A stretch of 64,000 nucleotides of DNA from Microbacterium sp. EYE_78 (lineage in GTDB: Bacteria > Actinomycetota > Actinomycetes > Actinomycetales > Microbacteriaceae). The notes beneath the pieces were generated by a model. It searched no databases. It saw nothing but the letters and a program-made list of their open reading frames with translations, and was not told the origin of the DNA. Below are positions 59,019 through 64,000 of the stretch, one piece after another; positions within the stretch are counted from its first letter, which is position 1; every line of letters begins with the position of its first letter. Location of the stretch: positions 868,001-932,000 of the forward strand of contig NZ_JAHXMY010000002.1 in assembly GCF_023149035.1 (NCBI RefSeq). Direction: 5' to 3'. The translations under genes were made by a program, and so were the position numbers.

Positions 59019-60092
59019 TCAGAGCTCGTTCTGGCGGGGGATCAGCACCTGGCGGTAGATGATCAGGACGCTGGCGGCGACCGGGATGGCGATCAGGGCC
59101 CCGAGCAGCCCCAGGAGGGATCCGCCCGCGAGCGCGGCGATGACGACCACGGCGCCCGGGACGGACACGGCGCGGCTCATGATGCGGGGGGAGAGGAAGT
59201 AGGCCTCGAGCTGCATGTAGATGAGGTAGTAGATGAGCGCGACGAGCGCGGTGAGCGGCGAGGCCAGCCCCAGACATGCGAGGACGATGATCGCGGACCC
59301 GGTGAGGGTTCCGACCAGCGGGATCAGCGAGAAGAAGAACGCGATCACGGCAAGAACGGCGGGGAAGGGCGCTCCGATGATGGAGAGGAAGATCGCGCTC
59401 AGGATGCCGTTGATCGCGCCGAGCACGACCTGGCCCATGACGTAGTAGCCCACCGAGGCGGTGATCTGCTCGGAGAGCCCGATGAACCGCTCGCGCTTCG
59501 AGGCGGCGACCAGTTGGTACACGGAACGCTTCAGCGATCGCATCGACGCCGTGAAGTAGATCGTCAGGATGAGGACGATGATCGTGCCCGTGATGAAGGC
59601 GACGATGCCGGCACCGAAGGAGATGAGCCCGGTGCCGAGCGCTGCGCCGATGTCGGCGAAGTCCAGGCCGTTCCACCAGTCGTTCACGTAGTCGAGCACC
59701 ATGTCCACCTGCAGGAGCGGGAAGGTGTTCGACAGCCAGTCGCTGACGACGGTGATCGGATTCCACTCGCCTTTGACTGCACTCTCGACGAGCTTCTGCG
59801 TCTGCTGCACGAGCTGATTGATCTGGTCGACCAGGATGGGTACGACCATCAGGACGAGTGCCGTCCCGACGGCCAGCAGCCCGGCGAACGTCGCCAGCAA
59901 GGCGCCCCAGCGCGGGAGCCCGCGGCGTTCGAAGAACGAGACGACGGGGTCCAGCCCCAACGCGAGGAACAGTGCGGTGCCGATGTAGAGCAGCACCGTC
60001 GACAGCGTCTGGACGCCCGTGATGACGAGGATGCCCACCCCGACGCCGAGTGTGGCGACGAGCGCGGTGCGGAACGGATGCTGGATCTTCAC
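59019..60092 (-). CDS. AI-2E family transporter (UPF0118)
   Basis: The 357-residue membrane protein has about eight helices grouped as in the AI-2E/PerM family: TGVQTLSTVLLYIGTALFLALGLDPVVSFFERRGLPRW, a long soluble loop (VKGEWNPITVVSDWLSNT), then IVFITGTIIVLILT-like and FFFSLIPLVGTLTGSAIIVL. The family has been linked to autoinducer-2 export or Na+/H+ exchange; a single substrate cannot be named. Start: GTG at 60092 has GAAGGG five bases upstream and was preferred; GTG at 60116 in frame is possible. Confidence 0.88.
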   Translation of the reverse strand: MKIQHPFRTALVATLGVGVGILVITGVQTLSTVLLYIGTALFLALGLDPVVSFFERRGLPRWGALLATFAGLLAVGTALVLMVVPILVDQINQLVQQTQKLVESAVKGEWNPITVVSDWLSNTFPLLQVDMVLDYVNDWWNGLDFADIGAALGTGLISFGAGIVAFITGTIIVLILTIYFTASMRSLKRSVYQLVAASKRERFIGLSEQITASVGYYVMGQVVLGAINGILSAIFLSIIGAPFPAVLAVIAFFFSLIPLVGTLTGSAIIVLACLGLASPLTALVALIYYLIYMQLEAYFLSPRIMSRAVSVPGAVVVIAALAGGSLLGLLGALIAIPVAASVLIIYRQVLIPRQNEL

Positions 60093-60249
60093 GGGGGCCC
60101 TTCGGGAGGTGTGCACTCACCCTATTCCGCGTGGGCTCCGGGAGCGGGGCACCACGCCCTCCCACGCGATTGACAGGACCCTTCGCTAGGCTCGGATGTC
60201 GAGTTTGTCGGCTGGTGCCCGGATGCCGGCCGGAGAAAGGCAGCGGTAC

Positions 60250-62034
60250 GTGAGATTCGTGTGGGCGATCATCGCCTTCGTGCTGGCCACGCTCATGATC
60301 GGTGCGGGCATCGCGCAGCGCACCGTCTTCCAGGCGCCGGCGACGGAGACCGCGCGGATCACGACTGCTGGAGACGCGCCGTTCGTGCTGATCGACGGGT
60401 CGGTCCTGGCCAGTCGTCCGGGGGCGCAGTCCCTGCGGATCGACGGCGACGGCGACGTGTTCGCCGCGTACGCACGTACGGCCGATCTCACCGCCTGGCT
60501 GGCGCCCACCGAGTACGAGCGCGTCACGCTGAACGGTGCGGGCGCGCCTCGGACGGAGGTGGTCGAGCCCGAGGCGCCGGCCGCGGACGGCGAGGACCCG
60601 CCCGCGATGGATCCCGCCGGGTCGGACCTGTGGCTCGACGAGTTCACGCAGGAAGGTCGCCTCGCGACGACGCTGCGATTGCCTGACGACATGAGCGTGC
60701 TGGTCGCCTCGGACGGAACGGCGGCGGCACCGAGCCGCATGAGCGTCAGCTGGCCGACCGGGGCGACGACGCCGTGGGCGGGACCGCTGCTGGCTGCCGG
60801 GGCGGCGATGCTCGTGCTCGGCCTCGTCCTGTACGTCCTGGCGCTGCGTCACGTGCGGCGCTCGCGCGGACCGCGCCGGAAGGGGTTGCCCATGGATGCC
60901 ACCCAGCCCATCGACGTCTCAGTGGACGCCGGGGAGAAGGGGGTCATCTCGTCGACGCCGCCGCGGCGCCGCCTTCCCCGCGGGCGGCGCGCGCTGATCG
61001 CCGTCTCAGCCGCGGTCGCCGGGGCGCTGGCCTTCAGCGGCTGTTCTCCCGACGCGTGGCCCGACCTCCAGCCGAGCGGCACGCCGTCGGCCACTCCCAC
61101 CGTGATCGTGCCCGAAGGGCAGGGGTCGCCTGCGGTGACCGAGACGCAGGCCGAGCGCATCCTCGCCCGCATCGCCGCCCAGGTGAAGGATGCCGACGAG
61201 GCCGCCGATGCCAAGGCCGCCGAATCCCGCCTCACCGGACCGGCCCTCACCGAGCGGAAGACCAACTACAAGCTCCGCGCGGAACTCGACGACCAGGCTC
61301 CGCTGCCGGCCATCCCCACCGGCGACATGACCGCCTTCCTCCCGCAGGCGAAGGACGGCTGGCCTCGGATGTTCCTGGCCGTCGTCGAAGACGCGGACGG
61401 CGCGGCGACGGTGATGACCGCGACGCAGGAAGACCCCTGGGCGGACTACAAGATCGCCTACATCTCGAGCCTGCGGGCTGACGCAAGCATGAATCTCGCG
61501 GCGGACTACGTGGGCGCCGTCGCCGTCGAACCGAACTCCCCGTTCCTCGTGATGCCACCTGAGGACCTCGCCGCCGCCTACGCGGACATCCTCGACAAGG
61601 GGGACAAGAGCGAGTTCGCCGGCGCGTTCGATGAGACGACCGACACCTTCCGGCCGCTCGTGGCGGAGAACCGCGCCTCGCTGCTGAAGAACTTCAACGA
61701 GACCGGTGAGGAGACCGGGAGGGTGTCGTTCCGGGCGACCCCGGGCGGTACCGAACCGCTCTCGCTCGTGACCCTCGACAGTGGGGCGATCGTCGCGGTG
61801 ACGGTCACCGAGAACGAGACCATCGTGCCCACGGACGACGACGCAGTCATCAAACTCGGCAAGAATGTCGTGGTGAAGGCGCTCACCGGCGTGAGCCAGT
61901 CGAGCACCGGATTCCGGACCCGTTACACCGATCAGCTCTACTTCTTCGTGCCCGCGCAGGGATCCAACGAGAAGATCCAGCTGCTCGCATCCCGCTCGAA
62001 CATCCTCGATTCCAAGGTGGTTGAAGAAGAGTGA
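60250..62034 (+). CDS. Membrane protein of unknown function, two-part layout
   Basis: The 594-residue protein has an N-terminal helix (VWAIIAFVLATLMIGAG), an extracellular region, a second helix (PLLAAGAAMLVLGLVLYVL, about 177-195), a basic cytoplasmic loop, and a third hydrophobic segment ending in a lipobox-like FSGCSPD with Cys265, followed by about 330 extracellular residues. An ATG at 60892, in frame, has GGAAGGGG six bases upstream, so the lower half could also be made separately. No known domain is seen; some databases call relatives glycosyl transferases, for which I see no motif. Start: GTG at 60250 with AAAGG. GTGA overlap with the thioredoxin-TPR gene suggests they act together. 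Confidence 0.7.
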   Translation: MRFVWAIIAFVLATLMIGAGIAQRTVFQAPATETARITTAGDAPFVLIDGSVLASRPGAQSLRIDGDGDVFAAYARTADLTAWLAPTEYERVTLNGAGAPRTEVVEPEAPAADGEDPPAMDPAGSDLWLDEFTQEGRLATTLRLPDDMSVLVASDGTAAAPSRMSVSWPTGATTPWAGPLLAAGAAMLVLGLVLYVLALRHVRRSRGPRRKGLPMDATQPIDVSVDAGEKGVISSTPPRRRLPRGRRALIAVSAAVAGALAFSGCSPDAWPDLQPSGTPSATPTVIVPEGQGSPAVTETQAERILARIAAQVKDADEAADAKAAESRLTGPALTERKTNYKLRAELDDQAPLPAIPTGDMTAFLPQAKDGWPRMFLAVVEDADGAATVMTATQEDPWADYKIAYISSLRADASMNLAADYVGAVAVEPNSPFLVMPPEDLAAAYADILDKGDKSEFAGAFDETTDTFRPLVAENRASLLKNFNETGEETGRVSFRATPGGTEPLSLVTLDSGAIVAVTVTENETIVPTDDDAVIKLGKNVVVKALTGVSQSSTGFRTRYTDQLYFFVPAQGSNEKIQLLASRSNILDSKVVEEE

Positions 62035-62963
62035 GCACCCCCGCTCCCGGCGCCGTCATGCGCGGTGCCGTCGACCTGTCATCGCTGCGCAACCGTCCCT
62101 CGCCGGCGGAGGCCGCGGCCCCACCCGTCACAGGCGACGTCAGCCGCCTCGTGTTCGACGTCACCGATGCCGATTTCGGCCAGGTGCTCGAGCTCTCGCG
62201 CACCGTCCCCGTCGTGGTCGATCTGTGGGCGGAGTGGTGCGGCCCGTGCAAGCAGCTCAGCCCCGTGCTCGAGAAGCTGATCGTCGAGTTCGGCGGACGC
62301 CTCGTCCTCGCGAAGGTCGACGTCGACGCGAACCCGCAGCTCGCCCAGAGCTTCCGGGCGCAGTCGATCCCGCTCGTCGTCGGTCTCGTGGCCGGCCAAC
62401 CCGTGCAGCTGTTCACCGGAGCCGTTCCGGAGGCGCAGGTCCGTGAGGTCCTGACGCAGCTGCTGCAGCTCGCGGCCAACAACGGCGTCACCGGGTCGGT
62501 ACCGACCGGAGCGGCGTCGGAGACCGAGGCGGACGGCGGTGAGCCGGAGCTCCCGCCGCTGCACCAGGCCGCGTACGACGCGATCGAGGCCGGCGACTAC
62601 AACGCCGCCGCCGACGCCTATGAGCGCGCGCTCGCGGAGAACCCGCGCGACGAGGACGCGCGCGCAGGCCTTGGGCAGGTCCGTCTGCTCGGACGCGTGC
62701 AGCATCTCGATCTGCAGGCAGCACGTGCTGCCGCGGCGGCGTCGCCGCGCGACATCGCCGCCCAGTTCGACGTCGCGGACCTCGACCTTGCGGGCGGTCA
62801 CGTCGACGACGCGTTCGACCGTCTCCTCGAGCTGTTCTCCGCACTTCCTGCGGACGAGCGCGCCCCCGTCCGGGAGCGACTGCTGGAGCTGTTCGGGATC
62901 GTCGGCGACGCCGACCCGCGGGTGCTCCGCGCGCGAGGGCGGCTCGCGAGTCTCCTGTTCTGA
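62031..62963 (+). CDS. Thioredoxin-TPR (CnoX-like) protein
   Basis: The 310-residue protein has a thioredoxin domain (about 45-150) with active site WAEWCGPCK (C70, C73) and QSIPLVVGLVAGQPVQLF, then an Ala/Glu-rich linker and a C-terminal TPR-like helical half (about 185-310; YDAIEAGDYNAAADAYERALAENP). This is the CnoX/YbbN arrangement, a chaperedoxin in E. coli; many YbbN proteins lack the active-site pair, but here it is complete. It overlaps the two-part membrane protein by four bases. Cytoplasmic, no signal peptide. Confidence 0.88.
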   Translation: MSTPAPGAVMRGAVDLSSLRNRPSPAEAAAPPVTGDVSRLVFDVTDADFGQVLELSRTVPVVVDLWAEWCGPCKQLSPVLEKLIVEFGGRLVLAKVDVDANPQLAQSFRAQSIPLVVGLVAGQPVQLFTGAVPEAQVREVLTQLLQLAANNGVTGSVPTGAASETEADGGEPELPPLHQAAYDAIEAGDYNAAADAYERALAENPRDEDARAGLGQVRLLGRVQHLDLQAARAAAAASPRDIAAQFDVADLDLAGGHVDDAFDRLLELFSALPADERAPVRERLLELFGIVGDADPRVLRARGRLASLLF

Positions 62964-62980
62964 CGACCTCGTCCTGACAC

Positions 62981-63014
62981 CACGAAGCCCCCGGCCGCGG
63001 CCGGGGGCTTCGTG
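62981..63014. terminator. Bidirectional terminator
   Basis: CACGAAGCCCCCGGCC and GGCCGGGGGCTTCGTG pair perfectly with a two-base loop, between the thioredoxin gene and the convergent glgB. No T-run. Confidence 0.75.
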
Positions 63015-63029
63015 CATCGTGGGGGAGTG

Positions 63030-64000
63030 TCAGTCCTCCGCACGGTGGCGGAGCCACAGCACCCCGAGCGGGGGGAGGACGAGACGGGCGTTGCCCCCGG
63101 CATCCGTCGTGATGGCGCCGAAGTTGCCCACGCCCGAACCGCCGAACTCCTGCGCATCACTGTTGAGGATCTCGGACCACGCGCCCGGTGCGGGGAGCGT
63201 GATGTCGACGTCGTGCACGGGGTCGCCGCCGAAGTTGCACAGCACGACGACGGTGCCGCCGTCGTGGTCCCGCCGCGCGAAGCCCAGGACGTTGCTGTTG
63301 GGTCGGTGCGGCCAGACGCGCGAGAACGCGGCGCCGTCGGTGTCCCGAGACCAGAGCGGGGCTTCGGCGCGGTACGTGTGGTTGAGGGCGCCGACGAAGC
63401 GCTGCAGCTGCTGGTGGGCCGGCTGGTCCAGCATCCACCAGTCGAGACCGCGTCCTTCGGACCATTCGGACATCTGCCCGAACTCCTGGCCCATGAACAG
63501 CAGCTGCTTGCCCGGGTGTCCCCACATGTACGCGAGGAACGCACGCATGTTCGCCAGTTGCTGCCAGTGGTCGCCCGGCATCCGCGTGAACAGGGACCCC
63601 TTGCCGTGCACGACCTCGTCGTGACTGATCGGGAGGACGAAATTCTCACTGAAGGCGTAGACGAAGGAGAAGGAGAGCTCACCCTCGTGGTGCGCCCGGT
63701 ACAGCGGGTCGCGGCCGATGTAGACGAGCGAGTCGTTCATCCAGCCCATGTTCCACTTGAAGCCGAAGCCGAGGCCGCCCTGATCGGTGGGGGCGGTGAC
63801 GCCGGGGAAGCTCGTCGACTCCTCCGCGATCATCGCGACACCGGGATGCCGCTTGTAGGCCGTGGCGTTGACCTCCTGCAGGAAGCGGATCGCCTCGAGG
63901 TTCTCGCGGCCGCCGTGGACGTTCGGCTCCCACTGCCCCTCCTCGCGGGAGTAGTCGAGGTAGAGCATCGACGCCACGGCGTCGACGCGCAGCCCGTCGA
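63030..64000 (-). CDS. glgB: 1,4-alpha-glucan branching enzyme, C-terminal part (cut by the window edge)
   Basis: The frame runs off the right edge and covers about 323 C-terminal residues. It starts with [20 protein letters not shown] (the catalytic Asp of GH13 branching enzymes), then [15 protein letters not shown] with the general-acid Glu, [18 protein letters not shown] with the transition-state Asp, and [21 protein letters not shown]-terminal beta domain ends in GVLWLRHR. It introduces alpha-1,6 branches into glycogen. The full enzyme is about 730 residues. The nearby fructose and phospholipid genes do not share its operon. Confidence 0.95.
   Translation of the reverse strand, partial: DGLRVDAVASMLYLDYSREEGQWEPNVHGGRENLEAIRFLQEVNATAYKRHPGVAMIAEESTSFPGVTAPTDQGGLGFGFKWNMGWMNDSLVYIGRDPLYRAHHEGELSFSFVYAFSENFVLPISHDEVVHGKGSLFTRMPGDHWQQLANMRAFLAYMWGHPGKQLLFMGQEFGQMSEWSEGRGLDWWMLDQPAHQQLQRFVGALNHTYRAEAPLWSRDTDGAAFSRVWPHRPNSNVLGFARRDHDGGTVVVLCNFGGDPVHDVDITLPAPGAWSEILNSDAQEFGGSGVGNFGAITTDAGGNARLVLPPLGVLWLRHRAED

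Noticed and set aside
60196..62034. Glycosyltransferase function for the two-part membrane protein
   Set aside because: No GT-A or GT-B motif is visible; only membrane helices and an unassigned extracellular region.

Overview
The window is a 64 kb stretch of a high-GC (roughly 70% by eye) actinobacterial chromosome. Gene content, order and protein style point to Microbacteriaceae, most likely Microbacterium or a close relative; this rests on recognition, not on a search. Supporting points are the order rsmD-coaD-yceD-rpmF-rnc-mutM-smc-ftsY-ffh-rpsP-khpA-rimM-trmD-rplS-lepB-rnhB-yraN-comM-dprA-xerC-rpsB-tsf-pyrH-frr-cdsA, a DUF2469 protein, a DUF3515 lipoprotein, and many genes whose -10 box lies only 6-9 bases before the start codon (leaderless transcripts). 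It is mostly a housekeeping region; I see no transposase, integrase, prophage or CRISPR array.

Layout. 1-840: the end of gltX, tRNA-Gln(CTG) with promoter and terminator, and a small unknown protein. 840-5.7 kb is more accessory: a stand-alone DUF262/DUF1524 (GmrSD-like) protein, a putative 2-oxoglutarate/Fe(II)-type oxygenase behind an iron-box-like sequence, and a two-membrane-segment protein made of X-X-X-Leu-X-X-Gly heptads. 6.0-10.1 kb: a fructose operon of DeoR-type regulator, 1-phosphofructokinase, fructose PTS IIABC and HPr. 10.2-16.6 kb: metallo-hydrolase, tRNA-Glu(CTC), an ECF sigma factor coupled to a DUF4349 membrane protein, TerC, and an O-acetylhomoserine sulfhydrylase coupled to a flavin monooxygenase (organosulfur use). 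16.7-23.2 kb: leuCD behind a candidate leader peptide, then murA, plsC, gpsA and ddl for lipid and peptidoglycan precursors.

23.2-44 kb carries thiL, rsmD, recG, coaD, DUF177, rpmF, rnc, mutM, smc, ftsY, lipAB and ffh, with inserted small genes including a 37-residue protein with a strong promoter and ribosome site. 43-46 kb is the rpsP-khpA-rimM-trmD group, then rplS behind a structured leader. 46.4-52.9 kb: lepB, rnhB, DUF2469, yraN, comM, dprA, xerC and an M23 peptidase. 53-58 kb: rpsB-tsf and pyrH-frr-cdsA plus a DivIVA-repeat protein. The end holds a lytic transglycosylase-like protein, an AI-2E family transporter, a two-part membrane protein coupled to a thioredoxin-TPR protein, and the truncated glgB.

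The most interesting non-genic signals are: a hexamer, GGATGC/GCATCC, that by eye is about three times commoner than composition predicts and also forms terminator arms; a probable Leu attenuator before leuC; mutually exclusive stems in the rplS leader; and an iron-box-like sequence before the putative oxygenase.
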